A stretch of 64,000 nt of DNA from Mycobacterium sp. E3198 (GTDB lineage Bacteria > Actinomycetota > Actinomycetes > Mycobacteriales > Mycobacteriaceae): contig NZ_LZIS01000001.1 of assembly GCF_001667015.1 (NCBI RefSeq), positions 1 through 64,000 of the forward strand, given 5' to 3'. This document shows positions 38,226-46,792 of this stretch, in pieces; within the stretch, counting starts at the first letter, position 1, and each line of letters begins with the position of its first letter. The notes under the pieces are model-generated. The model ran no database searches and had not been told where the DNA came from. It was given only the letters and a program-made list of their open reading frames with translations. A program made the translations under genes and the position numbers.

Positions 38226-39308
38226 TTAGGCGAAACAGACCACGCTGCGCGCGCCCCGGCCCGCGGTCATGTCGGTGAACGCGGTCTCGACGTCGTCGAT
38301 GCCGATCCGCCGGGTCACCAACGCCTCGAGGTCCAGCCGGCCGCGCTGGGCGAGCTCGGCGAGCACCGGGATGTCGCGCGCCGGATCGCTGGCCCCGTAG
38401 ACGCTGCCCTGCACCGTCTTGCCGTCGGCCATCAACGACAACGCTGGAAACGTCACCTCCTCGGCGATCCCGGCGGCGCCGACCAAGGTGACCTTGCCGC
38501 CGCGGCGGGTGGCCTCGTAGGCCAGGCGCATGGTGGCGGGCTTGCCCACCACCTCGATCCCGTGATCGACGCCGGCGCCCCCGGTGAGATCGCGCACCGC
38601 GGCGACGAGGTCGACCTCGCCCGCGTCGATGGTGTCGGTCGCCCCGTTGGCCACCGCGGCGGGAAGCTGGCCGGCCACCCGGTCGGCGGCGATGATCCGC
38701 CCGGCGCCGGCCAGCCGCGCCCCCTGGATGGCGGCCAAACCCACGCCGCCGCAGCCGATCACGAGCACACTATCGCCCGGCCGGACGGCCGCCGTGCGCA
38801 TCACCGCGCCGACCCCGGTGGTGACGCCGCAACCCAGCAGGGCGGCGTGGTCGAACGGCAGCGACTCGTCGACCGGCACCACCGCCGCGGCCGGCAGCAG
38901 CGTCTCCTCGGCCAGCGACCCGACGCCCATGCCGGGCCACACCGGGCCGCCGGCGCTTTCCGCGTACGGACCGCCGTAGGCGTGGTCGTAGCCGTGCGCG
39001 CACAGCTGGGCCTCGCCGCGCAGACAGTGCGGGCAGGAGCGGCACGGCACATTCCAGGTCAGCACGACGTGGTCACCCGGGCTGACCGTGGTGACGCCGG
39101 CGCCGACCTCGGCGACGACACCCGCGCCCTCATGCCCGAGCGTCGACGGCAGCAGCGTCGGTATCGCGCCGTCGCGCAGCGACAGGTCGCTGTGGCACAC
39201 GCCGCTGGCGCGCAGTTGCACCCGTACCTCGGTCGGCGCGAGGGGCCGTAGCGCGAGCTCCTCCACCGCGGTGGGCTGCCCGACCTCGCGCAGCACGATG
39301 GCTTTCAC
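38226..39308 (-). CDS. Zinc-dependent alcohol dehydrogenase (class III-like MDR)
   Basis: This 360-residue medium-chain dehydrogenase has the catalytic-zinc region GVCHSDLS and GHEGAGVV, the four structural-zinc cysteines in CRSCPHCLRGEAQLC, and the Rossmann motif VIGCGGVGLAA. It resembles the mycobacterial AdhD/AdhB and NDMA-dependent group, which oxidise alcohols with a bound or free NAD cofactor. GTG 39308 (MKAIVLREVGQP) is the family N-terminus. It is convergent with the ferredoxin (3-bp gap) and divergent from the aldehyde dehydrogenase, so the three enzymes form a probable alcohol-oxidation set. Confidence 0.87.
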   Translation of the reverse strand: MKAIVLREVGQPTAVEELALRPLAPTEVRVQLRASGVCHSDLSLRDGAIPTLLPSTLGHEGAGVVAEVGAGVTTVSPGDHVVLTWNVPCRSCPHCLRGEAQLCAHGYDHAYGGPYAESAGGPVWPGMGVGSLAEETLLPAAAVVPVDESLPFDHAALLGCGVTTGVGAVMRTAAVRPGDSVLVIGCGGVGLAAIQGARLAGAGRIIAADRVAGQLPAAVANGATDTIDAGEVDLVAAVRDLTGGAGVDHGIEVVGKPATMRLAYEATRRGGKVTLVGAAGIAEEVTFPALSLMADGKTVQGSVYGASDPARDIPVLAELAQRGRLDLEALVTRRIGIDDVETAFTDMTAGRGARSVVCFA

Positions 39309-39327
39309 GGGGTCCACACTGTGATGC

Positions 39328-39342
39328 AGGTCATAGCGACCT
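39328..39342. promoter_or_regulatory. Inverted repeat in the ADH/ALDH divergent promoter region
   Basis: AGGTC-n5-GACCT is a perfect inverted repeat in the 74-bp gap between the divergent alcohol and aldehyde dehydrogenase genes. Its position suits an operator that would control both. The short arms make a chance match possible. Confidence 0.4.
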
Positions 39343-39382
39343 ACGATGGCTGGACAACCGCACCGGGTCAAGGGAGACGGGC

Positions 39383-40882
39383 ATGACGGGATCAACGACG
39401 ATCACGCGCGACAGCCAAACGGCAGGTGACGAGCCGTTTTTGACGATCGGCGGCCAGGGACAGGCCGGAGCCGCCGGAAGCTACGCGGTGCGCAACCCCG
39501 CGCGGCCGGCCGAGGTCGTCGGCCACGCCCCCGCCGCCGACCGCGCCCAACTCGACGCCGCGGTGGCCGCGGCACGGCGGGCGGCGTCCGGGTGGCGGGC
39601 GCTGGGCGTCGCCGAGCGGGTCGCCGCCCTGACGGCCGCGGCGGCCACCGCCGCCGAACAGCTAATCGCCGGCGACGGCGCGACGCTGTACACCCGCGAG
39701 CACGGAAAGGTGCTGAGCGAGGCCAACTTCGAGATCAGCACCGGACCCAGCCTGGCGGCGCTGATCGGGTCGATGGCCGAGGCCGCGGTCGCGCCCGAAC
39801 TCATCGACCCGAACGCCCCCTTCCCGCGCCTGCACCGGGAGCCGTACGGCGTGGCCGCGCTGGTGCTGCCGTTCAACTGGCCACTCGCGCTGGCGATGAC
39901 GAAGCTGGCGTCGGCGCTGAGCGCGGGTAATACCGTCGTCGTCAAGGTGCCGCCCAGTTGCCCGCTGGCGGCGCTGCGGCTGGCCGGGGCGCTGGCCGCG
40001 GCGCTGCCGCCGGGCGTGGTCAACGTGCTGGCCGGCCCCGGCAGCGAGCTCGCCCAGGCGCTGGTCACACACCCGGGCATCGACCTCATCTCGCTGACGG
40101 GCGGGGTGGCCACCGGACGCGCCGTCATGGCGGCGGCGGCCGCGCGCCTCACCCCGGTGCTGCTCGAACTCGGCGGCAACGACGCCGCGATCATCGCCCC
40201 CGACATCGAGGTCACCGAAGAGCTGGTCGAGCGGCTGGTGACGGCGACCTACACCACCGGCGGCCAGGTCTGCATGGCGATCAAGCGGCTGTATGCGCCC
40301 GCGGAGCGGGTCGGCGAGCTGGCCGAGGCGGTCCTCGCCCGCTGCGAACGCGAGGTGATCGGCGACGGCCTCGCCGACGAGACCACGCTCGGCCCCCTGC
40401 ACACGGCCGCCGGCCGTGACCGGATCGCCGCGCTCGTCGGTGACGCCGAGGCCAGGGGCGCAAAGGTGCGCACCGGCGGGCGGATCCGCGAGGAGGACGC
40501 CGCCTCGGGTGGGTATTTCGTGCTGCCGACCGTGGTCACCGGCGTGGCGCCGGACTCGCGGCTGGCCACCGAGGAGCAGTTCGGCCCGGTGCTGCCCCTG
40601 TTCGGGTACGACGCCGTCCAGGACGCCGTAACCGCCGCCAACGCAACGGAATTCGGCCTCACCGCATCGGTCTGGACCGGCGACGACGAGCTGGCCGATC
40701 GGGTCACCGGCCAGCTCGTCGCGGGCACGGTCAGCGTCAACTGCCACGGCCTGGCCGCCCAGGATCCGCGGCTGCCCTTCGGTGGCTGCGGCCAGTCCGG
40801 CCTCGGCCGCGAGCTCGGCGTGGACGGGATCCGCGCGTTCACCCAGCCGCGGACGTTCGTGCGGCATCCCGTCCCGGGCTAG
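39383..40882 (+). CDS. Aldehyde dehydrogenase family protein
   Basis: This 499-residue NAD(P)-dependent aldehyde dehydrogenase has the general-base glutamate E262 in LLELGGN and the catalytic cysteine C297 in GGQVCMAIKR. The dinucleotide-binding region PFNWPLALAMTKLASALSAGN and the C-terminal PFGGCGQSGLGRE motif are typical. The ATG start has an AAGGGAG Shine-Dalgarno at 39368-39374. With the divergent alcohol dehydrogenase it can convert an alcohol to a carboxylic acid, possibly downstream of the neighbouring P450. Confidence 0.92.
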   Translation: MTGSTTITRDSQTAGDEPFLTIGGQGQAGAAGSYAVRNPARPAEVVGHAPAADRAQLDAAVAAARRAASGWRALGVAERVAALTAAAATAAEQLIAGDGATLYTREHGKVLSEANFEISTGPSLAALIGSMAEAAVAPELIDPNAPFPRLHREPYGVAALVLPFNWPLALAMTKLASALSAGNTVVVKVPPSCPLAALRLAGALAAALPPGVVNVLAGPGSELAQALVTHPGIDLISLTGGVATGRAVMAAAAARLTPVLLELGGNDAAIIAPDIEVTEELVERLVTATYTTGGQVCMAIKRLYAPAERVGELAEAVLARCEREVIGDGLADETTLGPLHTAAGRDRIAALVGDAEARGAKVRTGGRIREEDAASGGYFVLPTVVTGVAPDSRLATEEQFGPVLPLFGYDAVQDAVTAANATEFGLTASVWTGDDELADRVTGQLVAGTVSVNCHGLAAQDPRLPFGGCGQSGLGRELGVDGIRAFTQPRTFVRHPVPG

Positions 40883-40890
40883 CCCGTCGT

Positions 40891-40956
40891 CGAGTGTGGC
40901 TGACGACTTCGCGTGTGCCGTGCGGGCTCACACCGAAAGCCCTGGCCGCACACGCG
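40891..40956. repeat. GTGTG-type intergenic repeat, copy A (between convergent ALDH and PE genes)
   Basis: On the minus strand it reads GTGTGCGGCCAGGGCTTTCGGTGTG in two pieces (GTGTGCGGCC then AGGGCTTTCGGTGTG), then a spacer and ACACGCGAAGTCGTCA. The same core is found at 49741-49837 and 60757-60854. It occupies the whole gap between the ALDH stop and the PE stop and has mirrored GTGTG/CACAC ends, so a hairpin and bidirectional termination are plausible. Confidence 0.65.
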
Positions 40957-41730
40957 CTATACGAACGAGACACCCAACAGGAGCAGTGCGAGAGCCACTT
41001 CGGGTCCGTTCTCCTGCAGGTTGGTCACGAAGCCGCCCACCTCGAACCCCGTCGGGGCGATGATCGGCGGGTTCCCGGTGGTCGTCACGGCCACCGTGAC
41101 CGGCTGCAGGGGTGCCAGGAGCCCGCCGAAGGGAATGTTGAGCGCTACGGTCTGCACACTCGGTACCGACCCGGGCAGCGGGATGGACACCGTGTCCTGG
41201 CCGTAGAGCAACGCGGTCCCGACGCTCGGGCCGGCACTGGAGAGTGCTGCCATGGCGCCGGCCGGGTTCCCGGCCTGCAAGGCGCTGACAAACGCGGTCC
41301 CGCCCTGTGCCAACGGGCCCGTCGCGACCACCAACGGACCTACCAAGTCAAGGGGGAGCTCGATTTGCTGCGCGCTGCTGCCCTGCAGCACGGACAGGAT
41401 TTCGGCGCCGATGGCCTGGAAGCCGGGGGGCGCGGCGGCGGCCTGCGCATTGGCGAGCTCGGTGCCCAGATAGGAAGCCGCGCCGGCGTTCAGCAAGGTC
41501 ATGAACTGGGAATGAAAGGCCGCCGCCTGCGCATTGAGCGCCTGATACTGCTCGGCGTGGCTGGAAAAGAATGCGGCGATCGCCACCGACACCTCGTCAC
41601 CCGCGGCGGCCACCACGCTGGTCGTCGGGCCCGCCGCCGAGGCATGGGCCGCACTCAGCGCCGAGCCGATGTTCTCCAGCTGACCGGCCGCCTGGCCGAC
41701 AACCTCCGGCACCACCGCCATAAAGGACAT
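40957..41730 (-). CDS. PE family protein
   Basis: The first 100 or so residues of this 257-residue protein are a PE domain: MSFMAVVPEVV with the Pro8-Glu9 signature, two helices, and the YxxxD/E secretion signal as YLGTE near residue 95. PE proteins are exported by type VII (ESX) systems, usually paired with a PPE protein. No PPE or EspG gene is next to it, so its partner and secretion system are unknown. The C-terminal part (about 110-257) is a unique Gly/Ala/Leu-rich domain ending in a hydrophobic stretch (LALLLLGVSFV). Confidence 0.88.
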   Translation of the reverse strand: MSFMAVVPEVVGQAAGQLENIGSALSAAHASAAGPTTSVVAAAGDEVSVAIAAFFSSHAEQYQALNAQAAAFHSQFMTLLNAGAASYLGTELANAQAAAAPPGFQAIGAEILSVLQGSSAQQIELPLDLVGPLVVATGPLAQGGTAFVSALQAGNPAGAMAALSSAGPSVGTALLYGQDTVSIPLPGSVPSVQTVALNIPFGGLLAPLQPVTVAVTTTGNPPIIAPTGFEVGGFVTNLQENGPEVALALLLLGVSFV

Positions 41731-41851
41731 GGCCGCCTCCTAGCCCGACAGCGATCACCCGGTGATCCAAAGCAAAAGCGTACCGCCGGGCGGCCTTTCG
41801 GTCCCGACTTCCGCAGAAGGGAACGCGCGCAACGCGAGTACAGTAAGCCCG

Positions 41852-43378
41852 ATGGCCGCTGCCCCGTCGAATGAGCGGATGATCGCCGGCGTCGCCGCGG
41901 CGTCCGTCTCCCTCGGCGTGGCCGAGCTCGTGGGTATCCCGTTCGGGGCGCGCGCCAACGCGCGTACCGCCGTCTCCACCGTGGTCGTCGACCTGACGCC
42001 GGGGCCCGTCAAAGAATGGGCGATTCAGACACTGGGCTCCCTGGACAAACCCTTCCTCGCGGTCGTGGTGCTCGTGGTCATCGCCAGCATCGCCGCCATC
42101 GCCGGGACCCTGGAAACCCCGCGCCGCCCGCTGGGCAGCGCCGTGATCGCCGCGGCGGGCGTCCTCGGCTGCCTCGCAGTGCTGTCGCGGCCGGGCGCGG
42201 CCGCGCTCGACACCGTCCCCACCCTCGCGGGCGCGGCCTGCGGCGTTGCGGCCCTGCGCGTGCTGACCCGTCGCGTCCGACCCGGCGCGGCGGCCTCGGA
42301 TGACGAGCCGGACGCCGGCAGGCGCCGGTTGCTCGGCTACGGACTGCTCGGCTTCGGCGTGATCAGCGGCGTGGCGGGTGCGGTCATCACACGCTTGGTC
42401 CACTCGGTGGCCGCCGACCGCACCACCTTCGCGCTGCCGCGGCCGCGCACGCCGGCTCCGCCGATCCCCGCCGATGTGCAACCCAACGGCGTTGCGCTAC
42501 CGAGGTTCGTCACGCCCAGCGGCGACTTTTACCGGGTGGACACCGCGCTGGTCGTTCCCCAACTCAGCCGCGGCGACTGGCGGCTGCGCATCCACGGGAT
42601 GGTGGACCACGAAGCCACCTACAGCTTCGACGATCTCGCCCACTTCGACGTCGTCGAAACGGTGACCACCCTAACCTGCGTATCGAATCCCGTTGGGGGA
42701 AACCTGATTTCGACCGGCGTCTGGACGGGCTACCGGGTGGCCGATCTGCTGGCCACGGCCGGTGTGCACGGGGATGCCGACATGGTGCTGTCGACGTCGA
42801 CCGACGGGTTCACCGCCGGCACACCGGTACAGGCGCTCACCGACGGCCGCGCCGCGCTCCTGGCCGTCGGCCTCAACGGCCAGCCGCTGCCGATCGAGCA
42901 CGGCTACCCGGCCCGGCTGGTGGTGCCCGGGCTGTACGGGTACGTGTCGGCCACCAAATGGGTCGTCGAGCTGGAGCTGACCCGCTTCGACAAAGCGAAG
43001 GCGTACTGGACTCGGCAGGGTTGGGCGGCGCGCGCACCCATCAAGACGGAGTCGCGGATTGACGTGCCGAAGAACGGTCAGCAGATTCCGATCGGACCCG
43101 TGGTGTTCGGGGGCGTGGCGTGGGCACAGAACCGTGGCGTGCGCGCGGTGGAGGTCCGCGTCGACGACGGCGGCTGGCAGCCCGCGCAACAGGGCGCGAG
43201 CTATTCCAACGACACGTGGCGCCTGTGGAGCTTTCCCTGGCAGGCGACAGCCCCCGGAAAACACACCATCACCGTGCGCGCCACCGACAACACCGGCGCC
43301 GTCCAAACCGCGGATCAGGTGGGTAGCGTCCCGGACGGCGCCACCGGCTGGCACACGGTGGACTTCACCGTGGCGTAG
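41852..43378 (+). CDS. Membrane molybdopterin oxidoreductase (sulfite oxidase-like)
   Basis: The 508-residue protein has about five N-terminal membrane segments (roughly 10-190) followed by an extracytoplasmic sulfite-oxidase-type domain. Cysteine C276 in LTCVSNPVGG is the probable Mo ligand, followed by the family motif STGVWTGYRVADLL. The C-terminal part (about 405-508) is the immunoglobulin-like dimerisation domain (AWAQNRGVRAVEVRVDDGGW). It resembles M. tuberculosis Rv0218. The substrate is not known; sulfite or S-oxides are possible. ATG 41852 was chosen, as the frame upstream lies over the divergent PE promoter region. Confidence 0.85.
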   Translation: MAAAPSNERMIAGVAAASVSLGVAELVGIPFGARANARTAVSTVVVDLTPGPVKEWAIQTLGSLDKPFLAVVVLVVIASIAAIAGTLETPRRPLGSAVIAAAGVLGCLAVLSRPGAAALDTVPTLAGAACGVAALRVLTRRVRPGAAASDDEPDAGRRRLLGYGLLGFGVISGVAGAVITRLVHSVAADRTTFALPRPRTPAPPIPADVQPNGVALPRFVTPSGDFYRVDTALVVPQLSRGDWRLRIHGMVDHEATYSFDDLAHFDVVETVTTLTCVSNPVGGNLISTGVWTGYRVADLLATAGVHGDADMVLSTSTDGFTAGTPVQALTDGRAALLAVGLNGQPLPIEHGYPARLVVPGLYGYVSATKWVVELELTRFDKAKAYWTRQGWAARAPIKTESRIDVPKNGQQIPIGPVVFGGVAWAQNRGVRAVEVRVDDGGWQPAQQGASYSNDTWRLWSFPWQATAPGKHTITVRATDNTGAVQTADQVGSVPDGATGWHTVDFTVA

Positions 43379-43388
43379 GCCTGCAGCG

Positions 43389-43589
43389 CTACTTCGACGA
43401 GAGTTTGCGCCAGCTGAATACCGCGATCGCCAGGCCGATCAGCACGGTGATCGGGCCGATGATCGACCAGGTGGTGGTGTTGCTCATCGGGCTACCGAGC
43501 AGCACCCCGAATCCCTGGAGCGCCCAGATCAGGCCGAACAGCGCGACGAGCAGACCCAACGCCAGCGTCACGACGAAAGTCCTTCGCAT
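43389..43589 (-). CDS. Small two-TM membrane protein
   Basis: A 66-residue protein with two hydrophobic helices (about 5-30 and 40-60) separated by a short polar turn, ending in RKLSSK, so both termini are probably cytoplasmic. The type is common next to transporters and oxidoreductases but has no known function. It is convergent with the molybdopterin oxidoreductase gene (10-bp gap). Confidence 0.65.
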   Translation of the reverse strand: MRRTFVVTLALGLLVALFGLIWALQGFGVLLGSPMSNTTTWSIIGPITVLIGLAIAVFSWRKLSSK

Positions 43590-43611
43590 AGGGCGATGCT
43601 AGGCGAACCGG

Positions 43612-43860
43612 CTATCGCGCGGTACGGATGACGAAGGCGTCGGTGCTCTCGTCGTAGCCGACCGTTTCGTCGACGAACAGCTCCCCCACCGCGCGGCCAT
43701 CCCCGGCAACCGCGATGAACCGCGCCTCCTCCTGGTCGTAGGTCACCGAGCCCTGGACGAACATCGCCGCGACCTCGTGCCCGTCGGCGCCGAAGACGAC
43801 CAGTTTCAGGCCTCCGGCTTGCTTGACGTATTGCGCCGCTTCCGCGCGTGTGATGGCCAT
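43612..43860 (-). CDS. Small hypothetical protein
   Basis: This 82-residue protein starts MAITRAEAAQYVKQAGGLKL and continues as a beta-rich domain with two similar units (VVFGADGHEVAAMFVQGSV and IAVAGDGRAVGELFVDETV), which suggests an internal duplication. A clear GGAAAGG Shine-Dalgarno precedes ATG 43860. No family is recognised. It lies about 100 bp downstream of the BVMO-esterase fusion gene in the same orientation. Confidence 0.6.
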   Translation of the reverse strand: MAITRAEAAQYVKQAGGLKLVVFGADGHEVAAMFVQGSVTYDQEEARFIAVAGDGRAVGELFVDETVGYDESTDAFVIRTAR

Positions 43861-43959
43861 CGCTGGGTTCCTTTCCAATGCTTTCCTTGCAGCGCAGTAT
43901 CTCCGAGATCGGGCGACCCTCGGGAAGCGGGCCTGCGCCAGGCACTCTCGTGAAACTGC

Positions 43960-46569
43960 TCAGGAGGCCGGCTCGGGCGTGCGCGTCGCGACAAACATCC
44001 GCCGCAGCGCGTCCGCCATCCGTGCGCGTATCGGTGCACCCGAGATGACTACGTCGACCATCGCCGGCGACTGGTGGGTGTGGCCGCGGGCGCAGATGTA
44101 CTCCGTCGGGACTCCCGCCGCCTGCAGCGCAGCGGCGTAGGCCGCGCCGTCGTCGCGCAGGGGATCGAACTCGGCCGTCACCACGATCGCCGGCGGGAGC
44201 CCGGACAGATCGTCGGCACGCAACGGCGCGAAGCGTGGGTCGCCGCGGTCCACCGCGTCGATGTAGTGGTCGTAGAACCACTCGAGCAGCGCTGTCGTCA
44301 GGCCGAAGCCGTCCGCATTCTCGATGAAGGATGCGCGCGTGGTGTCACCCGCCGTGCACGGCGCCAACAACACCTGCCCGGCGATGGTGGGTCCGCCCGA
44401 GTCCCGCGCCAGCCGGCATGTCACCGCCGCGAGCCCGCCGCCCGCGCTCCAGCCGCACACGGCGAGTTGCCCCGGTCTGCCACCCAGCCCCTCGGCGTTG
44501 TCGGCGACCCACCGCACCGCGGCCATGGCGTCATCGACCGCCGCCGGGAATCGGTGCTCCGGCGCGTGGCGGTAGTCCGCCGAGATGACGATCGCGTCGC
44601 TGCGCACGCAAAGGTCGCGGCACAGCGGATCATCCGAGATCGCGTCGCCCAGCACGTAGCCGCCGCCGTGGAAGTACACGACGATCGGATGCGGGCCCGG
44701 GCTCGACGGCCGGTAGAGCCGGTACGCCAGATCGCCTGCGGCGCCGGGCAACACACCGTCGACGATCTCGCCGACGTCCGGCCCCGGCTGTCGGGTCACA
44801 GCCATCTGATCGTAGAAGGCGCGGGCGTCGGCCACGGCCATCGATTCCATCGGCGGCAGTTGCAGCGCCGCCATCGCCTCGAGGACCATCTCGACGTCGG
44901 GCTGCAGCCGGCGCACCACCCCGTCGTTGCACTGCGAGCCGTGGGGACCGGACAAGGTGAAGCCCAGATAACCGCGGGCGACCACCTCGTCGCAGCCGGC
45001 GCGGTAGAAGTCGAAGCCCGCGCAGTACGGCAGGAAGACTCGTGGCTTGCCCGGCACGTTGGCGCCCATGTACCACGAGTTCGCCTGTGGGTAGAGGGTG
45101 ATGTCGGCGCAGTCGTTGACGTGTTGCGTCCACCCGGCTTCGGCCAGTTCGGTGGGCTCGATGACCTCGAAGCCGCCCGCGCTCAGGTGGGCGAGGCAGT
45201 CGAGCACCCAGTCGGCGTGCTGTTCGATCGAAACGACCATGTTCGTCAACACCGACGGGCTGCCGGGACCGGTGATGAAAAACAAGTTCGGGAAGCCGAC
45301 CGTGGTTAGGCCGAGGTAAGTCTGCGGTCCGTCGGCCCATTTGTCCTTGAGCGCCAGGCCATTACGGCCCCTGATGTCGACGGCCGTGATCGCGCCCGTC
45401 ACGGCGTCGAATCCGGTGGCGAAGACGATCGCGTCAAAAGCGAACGACTCGTCGGCGGTGTCGATGCCCGTTTCGGTCACCTGGCGGATCGGATGCCTCC
45501 GGACGTTGACCAGGCGCACGTGCGGCAGGTTGTAGGTGGCGTAGTAGTCGGTGTCGAGGCACGGCCGTTTCGCCGCCAGCGGGTGATCGGTGGGGCACAG
45601 CTCGTCGGCGGTCTGTGGATCGTCGACGATCGAGCGAATCTTGTTCCGGACGAACTCGGCGTATTCTTCGTTGGCCGCGGGATTGCTCAGCACATCGGCG
45701 AAGACGTTGATCGCCTCGAACAGCAAGCCGTCCTCCCAGGCGCGCTCATAACGCCGTTGGCGTTCGGTTTCCGAGACGCCGAACGTCGGGGTGATGTCGC
45801 GCTCCATCGGAATGCCGGCGGGCGAAACCTTTGCCGCCGCACGGTATTCGGCGTCATTCACCACTTGTGCGAGCTTCCCGGCCGGTAGCGGGCCATTGCG
45901 CGCCGGGATCGAGAAATTCGGCGTCCGCTGAAACACCACCAGCTGTCGCGCGTCCCGGGCGATCATCGGAATCGATTGCACCCCGGAGGAACCCGTGCCG
46001 ATCACGGCCACCCGCTTGCCGGTGAAATCGACGGGCTCGTGCGGCCAGGCGCTGGTGAAGTAGACGTCACCGGCGAACCGCTCGAGCCCGTCCACCTCGG
46101 CCGGCTTGGGCATGGACAGGCAGCCGGTGGCCATCACGACGAAACGGCAGGTGATCTCGTCGCCGGGTTCGGTGGTGACGTGCCAGCGCGACGCGTCGGC
46201 GTCCCAGCGTGCCCGCTCGACGCGGGTGGAGAAGCTGATGTGGCGCCGCAGGTCGTGCTTGTCGGCCACATGGTTCAGGTAACTCAAAATCTCCGGCTGG
46301 GTGGCGTACTTCTCCGACCATTGCCAGTCCCGCTGCCAGTCGGGGTCGAAGCTGTACATGTAGTCGACGCTGGGCACGTCAACCCGGGCACCCGGATACC
46401 GGTTCCAGTACCAGGTGCCGCCGAGGTCGTCGCCCGCTTCGAACACGCGGAATCGGTATCCGGCGCGGCTCAGGCGGTAGGCAAGGTAGAGGCCCGCGAT
46501 TCCCGCGCCCACGACGATGACGTCGACGTCCGGCGTCGACGGATCCGTGCTGGCTGTGTCGGTCATCAT
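43960..46569 (-). CDS. Fusion of Baeyer-Villiger-type flavin monooxygenase and HSL-type esterase
   Basis: One 869-residue protein joins two enzymes. Residues 1 to about 535 are a class B flavin monooxygenase: FAD motif [13 protein letters not shown], the BVMO fingerprint [15 protein letters not shown] and the NADPH motif GTGSSGVQ. The second BVMO fingerprint reads [12 protein letters not shown], with Phe where His is usual. Residues of about 565-869 are a hormone-sensitive-lipase-type alpha/beta hydrolase: oxyanion FHGGGYVLG, nucleophile S708 in GWSAGG, acid in [10 protein letters not shown] and His in RGHTHQSP. The design suggests ketone oxidation to an ester followed by hydrolysis to alcohol and acid. 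The frame is continuous with no stop or frameshift at the join. It is divergent from the sigma factor gene. Confidence 0.9.
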   Translation of the reverse strand: MMTDTASTDPSTPDVDVIVVGAGIAGLYLAYRLSRAGYRFRVFEAGDDLGGTWYWNRYPGARVDVPSVDYMYSFDPDWQRDWQWSEKYATQPEILSYLNHVADKHDLRRHISFSTRVERARWDADASRWHVTTEPGDEITCRFVVMATGCLSMPKPAEVDGLERFAGDVYFTSAWPHEPVDFTGKRVAVIGTGSSGVQSIPMIARDARQLVVFQRTPNFSIPARNGPLPAGKLAQVVNDAEYRAAAKVSPAGIPMERDITPTFGVSETERQRRYERAWEDGLLFEAINVFADVLSNPAANEEYAEFVRNKIRSIVDDPQTADELCPTDHPLAAKRPCLDTDYYATYNLPHVRLVNVRRHPIRQVTETGIDTADESFAFDAIVFATGFDAVTGAITAVDIRGRNGLALKDKWADGPQTYLGLTTVGFPNLFFITGPGSPSVLTNMVVSIEQHADWVLDCLAHLSAGGFEVIEPTELAEAGWTQHVNDCADITLYPQANSWYMGANVPGKPRVFLPYCAGFDFYRAGCDEVVARGYLGFTLSGPHGSQCNDGVVRRLQPDVEMVLEAMAALQLPPMESMAVADARAFYDQMAVTRQPGPDVGEIVDGVLPGAAGDLAYRLYRPSSPGPHPIVVYFHGGGYVLGDAISDDPLCRDLCVRSDAIVISADYRHAPEHRFPAAVDDAMAAVRWVADNAEGLGGRPGQLAVCGWSAGGGLAAVTCRLARDSGGPTIAGQVLLAPCTAGDTTRASFIENADGFGLTTALLEWFYDHYIDAVDRGDPRFAPLRADDLSGLPPAIVVTAEFDPLRDDGAAYAAALQAAGVPTEYICARGHTHQSPAMVDVVISGAPIRARMADALRRMFVATRTPEPAS

Positions 46570-46601
46570 CTGATGATCACGCCGCGCCGGCCCGCTGTCA
46601 T

Positions 46602-46726
46602 GGGTACCGCACTACCCGATCACGCAAATTCTCGAAAACCGTCACCGTCTCGCGCTGGCGATGTGGGGTCCCCACCCCGGGCCGGCTCGCCCGGTCACTT
46701 ACCAAACGGATAGGAAACCCTTTCCT
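46602..46726. promoter_or_regulatory. Divergent BVMO-esterase/sigma factor region with two inverted repeats
   Basis: The 223-bp gap (46570-46792) contains GGGTA-n6-TACCC (46602-46606 and 46613-46617) and a perfect AGGAAA-CCC-TTTCCT palindrome (46712-46726). Both are candidates for regulator binding at the divergent promoters; either could also include a promoter element of the sigma factor itself. Confidence 0.45.
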
Positions 46727-46792
46727 CACGGGAGCGAAATCTGGCTTCCGCGGCAATTACGCAGTCAACGTCCCGCCCCGAGCATTTCAGTC

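Noticed and set aside
43960-46569. Two separate genes (monooxygenase and esterase) instead of one
   Set aside because: The frame is continuous across the join and no start codon with a Shine-Dalgarno precedes the hydrolase part, so a single fusion is the simpler reading.
46565-46577. ATCATC-T-GATGAT palindrome over the start codons of the BVMO-esterase gene
   Set aside because: It arises from the double ATG start and is too short to call an operator.
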